Source: Pithys albifrons albifrons
Lineage: Eukaryota; Chordata; Aves; Passeriformes; Thamnophilidae
Reading direction: 5' to 3'
Assembly: GCF_047495875.1 (NCBI RefSeq)
Contig: NC_092466.1
Span: 13,388,561 to 13,452,560 of the forward strand
DNA length: 64,000 nucleotides
Shown: positions 12,755 through 25,700 of the stretch, piece by piece
How positions within the stretch are numbered: the first letter of the stretch is position 1
Layout: each line of letters opens with the position of its first letter
Notes under the pieces: model-generated
Seen by the model: only the letters and a program-made list of their open reading frames with translations
What the model was told of the DNA's origin: nothing
Database searches by the model: none
Program-made: the position numbers and the translations under genes

Positions 12755-15700
12755 CTGTGTTTTTTCTCTGTAAAACCCATCGCTGTAGCTGCCAGATTAT
12801 ATGACACTAGGGTTTAAAATGACTTAAGAATGAAATCAAATTGTTAAGAAGGGTAAGTTGTAATAAAGCTAAGCAAAGTAAATTTGCTTTCTTTCTAAGA
12901 CAAAGTGACTTTCATGAGGTTTTAATTTTCTCTGGCCCAAGTGGAAAAACAGTTGAGTTTGGTTCCTTCTGCACATGCGTGTGTCAATACTGCTCCAGCC
13001 AAGCCCTGGAGATGAACGTCCCACACCCACTACCATGCATGGGCTTACCCTGGGCATGTCAGGGAAGCAAGTCAGGGGGCTGGAGTTAGGGCTTGGGTCC
13101 ACTTTAGGGGCTTGGTTTCCATTTCTTTCTGTACTCCTACCACAGGCTGCAAACTTGACAATCAGCAGTTAAGCTCATGTTTAGGTAATTAGTTCTGCCT
13201 GAGATGTGTGACTAGTTTTCCCCACTGCCAGAATTGCTTTACAAATAGGAAACAGAAGATCTGGGGACTTGAGTGGGATAAAGAGGGTCCAAATCTACCC
13301 CCAACTCTCAGCACTTATTGTACTGGGGAAAAAGAGACAAACTAGAATTGCTGTATCTCCCCATGGCATTAGAAGCATAAATCATTGTATAGCACTCAAA
13401 CACGGCAGCAATAAAGTCGTTCTGTAGTTACCTATGCCCTGACTCGTGGTAATGCCGTGCTTAAAGCCTCCATGCTCACATCTGTTTGCAGATGTCCTCT
13501 GGAGCAGGGTGGTCTCTTGCTGTAAGAGTGATGATAAATACTTTGCTCTTATGGGTTAGATTATTCCTCACAAGTTGTTCTGTGTTTCACTAGAAGTCAG
13601 CTATACTCGTCATCTGTTAGGATTTTTCTCCCCTGGGTTGTTGTTTGGTTTTTTGCAATTAGACCAGATCCTTTGTTCCATGGTGTCAGCAGATAAGGGT
13701 GTTCGTCCAGGCAGTCATGAAGACAAAAACCTGTGGGCAAGGGTGTTGCCTCTCTCTGTGGCTTTCTGCTCCTCTTCTCCCATCACCAGCTCCCTGTGCA
13801 CGATGCTCACTCCAAGGGGTAGTTGTGTCCACACCACCCATTCCTCGGTTCACCTCCCCTTGAAAGGAGACTCCAGATGTTATAATCCTCTGGTAAGACC
13901 TAAAACCGGCAGGATTTGTGTGTTTGTTTCCCTCCTTATTTTTTATTTTCATAAGCCTATAGCTTGACTTTATTTCTCTTAAATATTTCTAGGGTGGGAG
14001 GTTGATGTTCATCCACTTTTAATTAAAGCAATATAGAGAATTAGGCCTTTCACAGAGGTGGTTCTGGTGATGACTGTGATTATTTTTTTGCTTTTCCTCC
14101 TGTTGGAGCAAATACTTGGAAGCATGAGTTTGAGCTTAAGCTTTTTTATTATCAAGGGATAAAATTACTGCATTGTGGTGAAGGGATTTCTTTGCAGAGG
14201 GAAAAACTATTGCTTGGCTGCTGTTTTGTGCAATAGTGTAACAAAGACAGGATGGTTCACTGCTGCATCCTGAGAGGACAGGAGAGTGGTGGGTGCAAGG
14301 AAGGAGTAAGAATTGGGCATCAAAGCACTGAGGCAGTTTGTGGGCTGGCTCAGGGTGATCTGCTCTTTTGCAGTGCAGCATGAAGGAGGGGAGGTGGTGG
14401 GAGCCCAGTCCCTCTTTCTGGCTGTGTCCAGCTGTTTCCTGCAGGAGTCTGTTTTAGATTAGGCTGTCAAAGGCACATTTTCTCTTGACACTGGTACAAC
14501 ACTGAAAGTGTGTGGATATAGGGCTGAGTGCATCAGGAGAACAAAGTACTGCTCTTCCCAGGCAGTTTGCAGTCTCTCATTCCCATTTTGTCCTCTTTCA
14601 AAGCAGTACTTGCAGACTCATAAAACAGCCTCATGCAAGCAGAGGCTCATGCAGACAGGGTGTAGGAACCTCCCATTGGCATAGGGGAGTCACAAACTGG
14701 TCGTTTTCTGCATCTTGGGGAAGATTGTGAAATCATCCTTCCCAAGAACGTGATTATTTTGGGTGAGCAAGTGAAGGATCTCAAGAGCAGGTCTCAAAGT
14801 TGCTGGCTTTTCTGCCTGGAGAGTTCAAATTATTTCAGGGTAGTTTTACAGTGTGAAAGGCTTCAGCAGGAAATTTTCGAAAGAGCCCAAGTGTCATCTG
14901 ACCCTGACTCCTGTTTTCTAAAGTGTCAGTGTGTTCCTGGTGTGTGTTTGTGCATGTGTGTTTGGAAATTTGACTTCTGTTTCAAATTGGTTAGCTATTT
15001 TAATACAATGGAAGGAAAGCTATCACTCCAAGTGGCAAGAGCATCACTGTGCTTGCAGGAAAACCTGTATTTACCCGTGGATCCCTGGGGAGAGAGAATA
15101 ATCTTCTTCAGTCTCACTAACTTCTGTCTCTTGCTTCTGTTCTTTTTGCACGTAGCTTGTTTCCGGCACAAGGGTGCAGCTTCCCTTGGCTTTCTCAGCC
15201 CAGTGAACCACACACAGGTCCTTATGGTCCTGCAGAGTAGCCAGTACAGGTGGTTGTGTTTCTTTCTAAAGTGCTGTAGGCCCATCTCAATGCCAGCACG
15301 TGATGAAAGAACTGTCAGACTGTCCCCTCCATGCTCCTCTCGTTTTTTGTCTATCATCTATAGCTTGGAACAGTTTGCTGTCCCCCAGAGGTTCATGGAT
15401 GCTACATATGTTTCTAATCTTGTGGTGTAGCCAGACTGGTTTCTCACTCGCAGCAATGAGACATCGGCTCTGATGTCATTCAGTTTGTGTCTGATCTGTA
15501 CTAGTCCTAGGGCCAGTCTCTGTTTACATAAATGGCTTTTCCATTTGGAAATATATGCTTCCCTTTCTGCTGCGTTTCCCTACTGCAATGCCTAGAAAGG
15601 GCCAAGAAAGATTTTTTCTTTTTATCATGTGGGATGCCTGGGGTGGTTCCTCAGGGGCTCTGGGTTTAATGCTGTGGTTTGTTACTGATACAGGTTTCCT

Positions 15701-18700
15701 GCCAGTTATAAGGTGATATAAAGCAATCTGACTTGTTGAGCTGACTCAGAAGTGACCCTCCTGATTTACTCCCAGTCAGCTGAGCTGTCTGAAGAGTTGA
15801 CTGCAGGGGATTGATTTGCTTATCATCAAAAATAAAATGTTCTGTATGCCTTCAAAAATATCACGAATTAGTTTGTAAGATTCTTTGTTTTGTGAGTATT
15901 TTCAAAAGGATCATGTCAGTGCCCTCTTTTCAAGTAATAGTAATTTAATTAATCTCAAGTGCAATACCTGAAATGCACCTGTCTTGCCCTCTTGGCACAT
16001 GAACAAAAATTTAAAAAATATGAGTTTAAATAGACAGTGTGGAAAACAGAGTCATCCAAAGAAAAATTAATGCCCCACCAAGTGCCGAACAAGAGACACA
16101 CCTGTGAAAAAAGACCCATCTGATACTTTTTCTAGGTAAATAACATTTAAAAAATGTACTTGAAACAAGATTTGTATATTGACTCAGAGTGATTTAAGGA
16201 TCTTCTTGGAAATCAGATGTCTGTCTTTTCAGAGAAGGGGAAATAAGAGAACTGTAATGTGCATGCTTATGAAATGCTCAAGATGTGTGGCTAAGCTAAG
16301 GCTTGACACAGCATCAGTGAGTGAATGGAAGAAGTCCCTTTAATTCCCCTACACTCTGGATAAACTCTTTAACAAGTGGTCAGGCTCATTGCATACTGTC
16401 CTTTTCCCCACATTGGTCTTTTCACTATGTTTGTTCCTTATCACATCACATTCACCTTGGAGAGCAAAGTGATTGGAACTGGTTGTTAGATGAGTGTTGC
16501 TGTAGTGGGTTTGCTGAGACTGCGGGCTTAGACCAGATGAGAGGGGGAAATGATGAATCAGATCTAAACATTTCTCTGTGTCCTAAATCTGCAATCTAAT
16601 GTGCATCCTCGGTCCTTGTAGTGCATCAAAGAGGTGATTTTGGATGGTCTGAGAAGGAGTCTCCACTTTGGAAGTCTATAATTACAAGTTAAACTGAATT
16701 ATTCAGTAGCGCAATACGTAGAGTTGATTGTACCATGAATCAGGTTAATGGATTTGCCGGTCTCTTGAGCCCTAGTGCTGTATTTCTGTGATTTGGTTAT
16801 TTGGAGCCATACTGTGAAGAGATTGTGATGAAGAATAATTCAGAGTTAGCAGCAACTGGACATGAAGGGTCAGTATTATTGGTTGTAATTTGCAGCAACG
16901 TGGAAATGCTCTTGTGTGTCTTGTAGGTGAGTGTAGTGAAAGGTTCTGCTGTATCGTGTGGGCTGTTGGTTACCTGAGGAATTCTCTGCTGGGCTCCACT
17001 GGTCCCACTTCCCTTCTCTCTCTCCATACCCATCCCTTCATACACAGGACTTTACTAGTAGTTGAATCTTACCCAGCATTGCTGTGGCAAATATAGCATC
17101 ACCAAGCTGCTGAACAGGCAACCTTTAATGCTGTGTATTTCTTGCAGTCAGGCTATTCTGAGGCATGACCTGGATTTTGTTTTGTACAGGTGCCCAGTGT
17201 TAATTCGGGTGCTTGACACCTCTCTGCTATTTATTAACTTCTTCAGAAGCTACAAAGGAACTCAGCATTTTGTTTGTGAACAGATGAATCTCAGGGACTG
17301 TCTTGTGTTTGTACAGTGTCTGGAACAGTGGGTTTCTGCTCTGGGAATAAATACCTTGGAAAATATCTTCAGGTTCCTTGAAGAACCGCTCCTCTCTGGC
17401 CATCTCCCCCTGCCCTCACGCTGCTGTCTGGGAAGTGGTATTTCCACCATGCTGATCACAAGAAGAGGACCCACTCTTACCCTGCACAGGGAAAAAGTGA
17501 GGGCTCGTTCTGCCTAAATCAGCATGGAAAAATATTATGCAGGGTGAAGCTGAGTTCTGTCCAAACATAAATAGAGTAGCATGCCCCAGAATATCTTCTT
17601 GGTCTAAATCTTGCTCAGCAGCCTAAAGTCCCAAGTACCAATAAAGTCACTGACTAATGAACATTACTCAGTTCCTTTGGGTGCTTGGCTAGGGGCGCTC
17701 ATAGTTTCCAGTCATACGATTACTCCTTTTTTACTTTAAGCCATCCTGTTTTCCTTTAGTCTTTCAGTCTTAAAGAAACATTGAGTAACTGTTTTGCTTC
17801 TTAATTGCAAAGTCAAGGGATCCCAGAGACACAGATCTTTTGACTTCCTTTCCTGCTACCTGGAAACACCTTCTTTATCTCTGGTGCCAGCTGGCCTGTT
17901 AGTTCTCTGGTTTATTTGCCATCACCTTTTCTGAGTCCCTCTTTCTCACCCCTTTTCTACTGGAACCATAAAGAAATTGGGATTTTCCAAGCAGAAGTGT
18001 GTATCTTAGATTCACAGTGGAGATGAATCAGCACCAGAACATTTGCTCTGCACACTGAGTTTTTGATGAGGAGACAGGAAGGGATTAAAATCCAAACCTG
18101 AACTGCAATTTGACAAATGATCTCAGTAAAATCCTTAGGAATGGCCAGCTGCAGTTCTGGACAGTTTATTCATGACTGCCTGTGGAGATAGAAAGAACAG
18201 CCAGCTTCCAGATAAGTCATTGGCCTGACACATAAGAAACCTTCAATTCAGTTCCTTGTGGTTTTTTGCAGGAGTTTATCTGCAGGAATAAACATCTGTG
18301 TTGTCCATGAGACCTGCGAGTCCTTGAGCTGACACTGGCAACTTGTCCTGGGTCCTGCAGAACTGCAGTGTGTCCCCAGCATTTAGTGACCTTCAGCATC
18401 AAGTCCCATCTTCCAGGACTTCATGCCCACGGTTGCATCTTTGGGTGGGCAGTGACTATGCTGAGAGGTCTTGCACTTCTGTGCCAAATGGAGCTTCTGG
18501 TGTTGTGATTTCAAGAATGCAACCCATTGCCTTAGCCAAATCCCCTACCTGAGACAGAGGCAGGCATCAGAGGACCACGACTCTTTTAGGCAGTTGAGTG
18601 AGTTACGAACTTGTTTCACACATTCAGATCAGAACATGGGTCCATGGTGCCTTGAGCTGCGTCTCTGAGTGCAGTCCAGAGTGGCAGATGAGCCATTTCA

Positions 18701-19849
18701 CCCTGGCCGGGGTCCAGGTGATCTGTATCAGTCCATTGCTGATAGGAGATTGTTGCCTGTTTCCTAAATCTGGCCTGAGTGTTTCTTTTTCACAGAAGTA
18801 ACACTAAAGTATGCTTGGACTATACAGCATCTGCCACTGAAATTTACTGGGATGTAGTTTCTACAATAATTACCTACGATTCCTGAAATGCCACAGTCCA
18901 ATTCTGTGTCTGTGCCATGCTGGTGTATTTGACCTGTGTCATTGTGGGCACTGAATTAAAGTATCACTCATCGGTGAAATACCTTCCGTGGAATCTAGCA
19001 GAGTGAATTTTTGATGGCAACACTACACCTCAGATTTGTGAGTAGGGATAAAGAAGAATCCCACATCCAATTGACCATGGCAAACCCAATTCAAACTCCA
19101 AAGGGATATTTTTCCTCTCATTAGGCAGAATGTGATTAATTTCCCATGTGGAAAATTGTTCAAGACAGACGTGGTCATAAATTATGGCTTAAGAGATCCT
19201 ATTACTTCAAGATCCATCAAAACTTACTGTGCCTCCCAAAATAGCAACAAGAAGATAATTATATTAACAGCCTTTCTTGTTATTTGATGTGTGACTGACA
19301 TAGGCTGTAAGCATATTTTCTGCTAGATTGGAGCCTTCATTTTAGGATGGATGCTTTGGCATTTGTGGACATTAACAACAATTACTGGTTTCTGACATTT
19401 GAAATAAAAATGTTACGGGGAAGTTTTAAAAATAGGAGAATGAAAGCTAATAGGTGTCAGTAGCCGACTGTTTAAAACAACACATCCTCTGGGGATGAAG
19501 ACTTTAAAACTTGCTATCTGAAAAGAAACATGGCTTTATCAGCAGGGATTATTGAGTGATCTGGTCTAGAATATGCACTGTTCAGCCCATGATCTGCAAA
19601 AGAGGGTGTTACTGATATAATTAATTTGGCTGATCATGAACTTTACTTAGGAAAGTCAAATTTGTAGCTGACTGAAAGAAGTTGGAATAGGGTCTCATGA
19701 TATACATGGTAAAAAGGCAGTTTGGTGGTCCTAAGCACAAAGCAGTGCTGGGGGAGGGCAGAGGGCAAGAACCATTGCAAGCCGAAGAAGTAGATTTCAG
19801 TAGTTCTGAGAGTGTTTCCATGAAAACTGCAGCTCAACAGTCAGCAGCA

Positions 19850-20365
19850 GTCAGAAGGCCAAAGGTGGTGTTAGAAGGTATTAGGCAAAGAATGGGAACA
19901 AACCTCAGAGCTTCAGCTGCGGAAATCCACAATTTCCCCACATTATGAATACCGTCTTCAGGACCGGTGTTGCTTCTCAGAAAGTGAGATAATAAAGTAA
20001 GGTGTTGAGAAGGATGACAGAGGTGATCACAGAAGTAAATTGGCTTTTGTAGGACAGGAATAAATATACTAAAAGTCCTCAGTGTGGAACAAGGTGATGG
20101 TTGGGATAGAGTAGAAGTTTGTGAAATCACAAAGAACTAGAGCGAGTGAGGAGAACATGATTGTTTTTATTTTTCACAGTGCAAAAACCAGGTGCAGCCT
20201 GTGAAACCTGGAAAGCAAGCTTAAAGTGAACAAAAGGAAGTACGTAATCACATGCTGTGTGATTAAATTATGCAATTCATTTCCAGAGGACTCTATAAGG
20301 ACCACAAAATCCATAGTTTCAAAAATGTACTAGAGCAACTCATGTAGAGTGAAGCCAACACTGGT
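19850..20365 (+). mobile_element. Ancient CR1/L3-type LINE relic (ORF2 3' end)
   Basis: Although decayed, the order of phrases follows the 3' end of ORF2 in old amniote CR1/L3 elements: ggtattaggcaaagaatgg, tatgaataccgtcttcagg, aaaagtcctcagtgtggaacaagg, then the tail acaaaaggaagtacgtaatc, ttaaattatgcaattcattt ccagaggactctataagg, aaaaatgtactagagcaactcatg. Each corresponds to a stretch of the LINE encoding reverse-transcriptase C-terminal residues (for example NKRKYF, VNLWNSLP). Many indels and stops leave no usable frame. It is far older than the CR1 at 6296 and is oriented with the host gene. Confidence 0.72.
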
Positions 20366-20934
20366 TGCTAAAAGTTACTTTCTAATTTTTGAAATGTCTA
20401 AATCCTGCTGTGCAGGAACAGGGAGTGCGTGTCAGGAGAAGGATCCTATTACATGTCTCCTGTTCTTGAATTTCTTGCCTATCTTTTGCTGACTACTCTT
20501 GAAGACAAGGAGCGGGATTACAGAGATCTTTGACCCAAACAAATGCAATACTCTTACATCACTGCAACAAAGAGGATTGAATCTTCTGACCCTTTTTAGT
20601 GTGTAATAACCACCAGTGGAGCTGCATTCTTGTATTGCAGCAGTTAAACACATAAATAGCGATCCTGTATCTAGAAGTGAAGGAGATGGTATCTGTCCAT
20701 TCTTGACCTGGTATGTGGATACCTTAAGTCTGCAGTCTGGACCACCTCAGAGGGGTTATGTGAGGTACCCAATAGTGTGACTTTGTATCTCTGTCCAGCC
20801 CTGCATAGCACTGCACACCAGGACACAAAGGCAGACAGCATTTGGGGAGCTGCCATTCCTCTGTGGTGGCACAGAGGGAGAAAGACAAGTTTGTTTGTGG
20901 TGTGGATTTTGTTAGCAGTCAGTCCTGTTTGGCG

Positions 20935-21070
20935 GCTCAGTGTCTCTGTGGCTTCAAATGCAATTAATCAGGGCCCAAAAGGGTAATTACCAGCTCACAT
21001 TCCTAATTCAAATTTCTGTACCTGTTGATGTTAGTGTTTTTCTTTAATTAGCAATAAAGTTAGGGTTGTT
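20935..21070. promoter_or_regulatory. Candidate conserved element rich in TAATTA sites
   Basis: Within about 120 bases there are caattaatc, ggtaattacc, cctaattc and tttaattag, that is four homeodomain-type cores. One of them, ggtaattacc, is a perfect 10-base palindrome. The block has no repeat resemblance. Spacing and palindromy suggest a homeodomain-bound enhancer, but this is inferred from motifs alone. Confidence 0.27.
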
Positions 21071-21971
21071 TTCATGTTTTTGTGCTTCTGGCCCAGAGAT
21101 CCTTATTAAAAATAAAAAATAAGGTTAGTTTCCAGTCCATCTTTTTTCCTTCTTTCTGGGAAATGAAAAGCCCATATTAACTGTGAAAGGGAAATGCCAG
21201 TGTGCATAGTCCTATGGTCCTGCTGTCACCTTGGCTGAACATACTTTTCCTTAGAGCATTAATCCCTGAAAGAGGCTTTTTATTCTGCAGTGGGCAAAGC
21301 TGTTGACATCTGACAGTTCTGTTTCCTTTGATCCCACATAGACACCTTGCTGTAGCCAGAAGAAAGTGGCCCAGGAAAGCTGGGCATGCTCAGCATCCTA
21401 AACTCCAGGGCAGTAGCTCTGTCCTGTGAGGTGCTCTCATATGCATAACACTGCATTTACTTGCACGTGGACAAACTGAGAGGAATTTTTCAGGAGATCA
21501 TCCTCCACTGGCTTCTGGCATCAGCAGTCACTGCTGGTGCCAAGTCACACTTGAGAGTAGTTTGGATTAAGTGACCTGAGCTGGAAGCAGCTGACGTGCC
21601 CAGACATGGAGGAGCTGGGTGTGAAGGAGGCTGGTTATCTGATAAGTAATTATAAAATCATTTCCCTGTTCCTGTGCATTGGCTGAGCCGTGATGACTAC
21701 TATTGTGAGTGCTTTTAGTCGTGCAGCCGAAGTGGATCAATCTGAGTGAGCTTTGCTGTCCCCAGGAAACCAAGTGACTGGACACTGGCTCATGTTGGTG
21801 CAGCCTACGTGTGCCCACATGGGTCGCCATGTCCACTGACTTCCACAGGAGTGGGCATCTGTCAGCTGGGAAGGGTCAGCAGGGGTGACTTCATGGTCAA
21901 GAGTTAAATGGGAGGTGCTACTGAGGGACCTGGCCACAGACCTGACTCAAAGGCTGTTTCATCAGGCAATG

Positions 21972-22559
21972 TGTTGTGGTGGATTGACCTTAGCTGGACA
22001 CCAGGTGCCCATCAAGACACTATATCACTCCTCTCCTAAGCAGGACAGGCGGGAGTAAAATAAGATGGAAAATAACAACTTGTGGGTCAAGATAAAGGCA
22101 ATTTGATAAAGTGAAAGCAAAGGACACATGTGGAAGCAAAGGAATGCAAAAGATTATTCTCTACTTCCCATCAGCAGGCAGTATCTGGCCACTTCCCAGG
22201 AAGAAGAGCTTCATTATGTGTAGTAGTTGCTCTTGAAGACAAACATCATAAATAATGAATGTGCCCTCTTTCTTTTCCTTTCTCTAGCACTTAGTACTGA
22301 GTAGATGTCATATGGTATGGAACATCCCTTTGGTAAGTTTGGGTCAGCCATCCTGGCTATGTCCTCCCAAGATTTTGCCCACCCTACCCTACTGGTGATG
22401 GTGGGAATGTAAAAGTGCTGATGCTATGTGAGCACTGCTTCAGGAGTAGCCAAAACACTTGGGGTGTTCTCAATACCTTTCTAGCTACAGATACAAAGCA
22501 CAGCACCATGCTGTGCTGCTATGGGAAAAACCAACTCCATCTCAGCCAGACCCAATACC
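21972..22559 (+). mobile_element. Solo LTR of an endogenous retrovirus (probably ERVL-like)
   Basis: The block opens with tgttgtggtggattgacctt, continues with agctggacaccaggtgccca, tatcactcctctcctaagc and ttgtgggtcaagataaaggc, and closes with aactccatctcagccagacc followed by caatac. This order and these phrases match LTRs widely seen in bird genomes, which I associate with ERVL-type (class III) elements. Length is about 590 bases. No primer-binding site follows and no polypurine tract or gag/pol sequence adjoins, so it is a solo LTR left after recombination. I could not find a clear target-site duplication, and the last few bases are uncertain. Its orientation is the same as SH3PXD2A. Confidence 0.75.
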
Positions 22560-22744
22560 TGTGGGCACATCACAAGTCACAGCTGAGTTGTTGCACTGCA
22601 GCCTCAGAGGAGGCAGGGCAAGGGCTGCAGGTCTGGCTTCAGAGCTGGCACAGGTTAGTGTGAAAGTGACTGCACCAGTCAGACTCCCAGCACATGCTGG
22701 AAATAAAAGTGCCTATCTCTACTCTCCTGTAACACAGAAATTTG

Positions 22745-22754
22745 CCCCCCCCCC
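22745..22754 (+). repeat. Poly-C run (10 bases)
   Basis: Ten consecutive C bases, just downstream of the solo LTR. Such runs are prone to length error in sequencing and to slippage. Confidence 0.9.
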
Positions 22755-25700
22755 GCTTTAAAGTGCATGCTTATGAGCCTTTGAAATCAGTTGTAGCTTT
22801 ATCAGGAATCAGAGCAAGCAGAGAGGAAATTCCTACCAGAGATTGTCTTAAGAACACTCTAAGGTAAGACATACTGAAAAGACATTTCTGTAACCAGAGG
22901 ATGATGTCTGTGGTTCGAGATAGTGTCTTGGTCTGTAGATGAGCTATCTGACTTGGGGGCCAGCCAGTTTTGGTCTGGTTGTTGTTCACCAACTTCTGTG
23001 CCTGTTGTCATCTACTGAAAATTCAGCTTAAAACTAGTCAGCAGTTTCATCTGGAGGACTCCAGGAGAGCAATTCCATTTGGGAAACAAGAACGGTGCTC
23101 TCTTTTGCAAAGCAAGGGGGATTGCATTTCTGAACACAGCTCTCTGAAACCCTAGCTGGTGAGTTCAAGCCTCTGACAAGCACACCTACTCATGTTTGCT
23201 GCCATGTTGTTTGTTTGTTTCATTTCTGTGTTAATTAGTGCCTTTCAAATACCACAACTGCTCTGAGGAGTACTGTCCCTGACAATCTGATGCTGAATTT
23301 CAACTCCTATAATGTGGGACATCTGTAACCTGGCAGCTGACTTAATCAAGGCCTTCCAGTGGAGAGAGTTCTGCTTCAGTTGTGGCAGAAATCAAGGATT
23401 TGGTTTTTGGTTAGAATAAAGGTTTGAACAGAAAGATTTTCTGGCCCTAGGTGCCAAGGTAGATGTATTTTCCTTCTGTCTGGGATCAGCAGAGGGATCT
23501 GGGGACTGGCTTTGTGGCTTTCATTAGTGTGTGCTTTTTTTGTGACCTTGTGAAGCCACGTTTGCATCCCTACCCCTCAATTTCTACCTGTAATGTTCCT
23601 GTAAGAGTATACACTGTAGTACCACATTACTGCATCACCAGTCTCCTAGTAATAATAACTCTGATCTGCGTGGTGTGAGTGCAAATATTATTTTATTCAC
23701 AGCTCCAGCTCCCAACCAGCTTAAGGGTGGAGTCTTCTAAGCAATGTTATTGCCCGTCACACCAAAGGATGTGGCTAGGACCTTACTGTGCTTTTCCAGT
23801 GTAGTTTGGCAAGGGTGTGGTGCACATCCATCTCCCTCCAGTGACCTTGCTTCAGAGTCTTCTACCCCAGTGGATGAAGTTCAAAGGCTCCCTGTCAGTG
23901 AGGTTGACACTGGCCCTGTGTCTGTGAGGTAGTGTCTTAGGCTTAGTGTCACACCAACTCCTGCATGAATGACAGGTCTCATAAGAGCTTTTAAGAGTGC
24001 AAATGTTTTAATAGGCTTGATTCCTTAAGACTTCCACTTTAAAAGAATGAGGTGGAACCATATGATCTTACCTGAAGGTCCATACCACCAAGTGTCAGTA
24101 GAAAGACTCCTGTTGTCATCAGCAGATCCCAGCAAGCAAGGTAGTACTTGATGTGTTTTTGGAAAGAGCAGAGGAAGAGTTTAGTTAGTGTAGCTTCAGG
24201 AGTATGGTTTTGCCCCTCAGGAAGAGTAATTTTCATAGTTAAGCTGGCACCAAAGGCATTTGAGAGGCTCTTGCCTTTTCCTACTCTGAGGTCAGACACT
24301 GAAGCATCTCAGACAATACAAGCATTTTCTCTAGCAAGTACATAACACCAGCAGGAACTGCTGGTTACCAGACTTGTTGGGCCAATGGACAGTGATCCAC
24401 ATCACTTCAGCACTGACCATGGAGTAAAAGTTATGCTGGAATATAGCTCTGCAGTCTGTCTGTGGACCACTAATGATTAGTAATTACCCAGGTGAAGGCA
24501 GGACAGTGACTTCAGCTGATATGAGAGGAAAGCTGAGTGTTTCAGTAATGAGGTGCAGTGGTTGATGTTGCTCTAGTCAGTTTGATGTAGGGTCTAGATA
24601 GTTTGACCATTATTTAAGCCTCAGTATTTTTGTACTTTAAATGACTTGTTCCTGGATATTTGGAAGTGGATCTTTTTGGAAAATGTTCAAAAAAAACAAA
24701 ACAAAGAGTGCACTGGATGTGATTCTTATCTGAAAAGAGAAGTGTGCATAGGAGAGCGTGATGTTTTGTATCTGCATAGGCTTTCCTGTTTTTCTCTGTA
24801 TTTTGCTTCCAGCATAACAAAGATTATGCAAAGAGAAGGACACTTCTGTGTCCTCTGTGTGAGGAAGCCCTGCTGTTTCTTGAGGCAATGTTTCCCAGAT
24901 GTTTTGAAAACTTGACCCCCTTTTGGCTCCTTGCCTCTGTGGGACTTGGATTTACCATCAGGTCAGTTCCTTCAGGTGAAGGTGTGCTCATTGCCTATTT
25001 GCTGGCTTCAGGTATGCCCTTCTCCCTCTGCTCTCAGACAAACTGACTGCTTTCTGCTATTAAGAGCCCTTGGCTGTTTGCAGGCTAATGTAGCACTTGG
25101 AACCAGTAATTACAAATGAGTTCACTTTCCAGCTTGGAGAAGCTGAGGTGTGTAGTTCAAGGAAGCATCAATTTCACTGCAGAAATTGAAGACTCACTGA
25201 GCTAACACCCCCAACATTTTGCAATCGCTCACAGACTTGGAAGTTCAGTTTTAGGGGTCTGCGGACCTGTGCTCACACTGAGATCATCTTGTGTGGGGTA
25301 GATGCTTTACTTTGCTTACTCTGGTGGTAAAGTTGGTTTAAGCAAGCTGATGGATCTCCTCGAGCCTGCTGATTCTCACAGACCAACAAGAGGGAGCTGT
25401 CCCACAGTGAGAAAGTCAAAAGGGTCATTTTGTACAACTTTTGCCTGCCCTTTCCAGTCCAAACTCTGCATAGTTTGCTTATAGCATGATTCCTGCCTTT
25501 CTTTGGAGAGGTGGGAAATTTGCTGCTGGAGCAGCTGAAGAGGAGATTACAGGAGCAGTGGATTGTTTGGGTGATAGCAGCAGAACACAGAGCAATATGA
25601 AGTAGCTCTTGGCTTATGGAAAAGACTGTGCAAATAGTAACAGAGCTGTTATTTTGAGTTTTGCACCCCATGGCCCCCATCTGTCACTCCTCAATTTCAG

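Noticed and set aside
14750..15430. 226-codon open frame on the plus strand
   Set aside because: Cysteine- and phenylalanine-rich translation with no recognisable domain, consistent with chance in T-rich intron.
22900..22935. tRNA B-box-like ggttcgaga and a gatgatg box resembling a snoRNA C box
   Set aside because: No acceptor stem, anticodon arm, D box or terminal stem could be placed around them.
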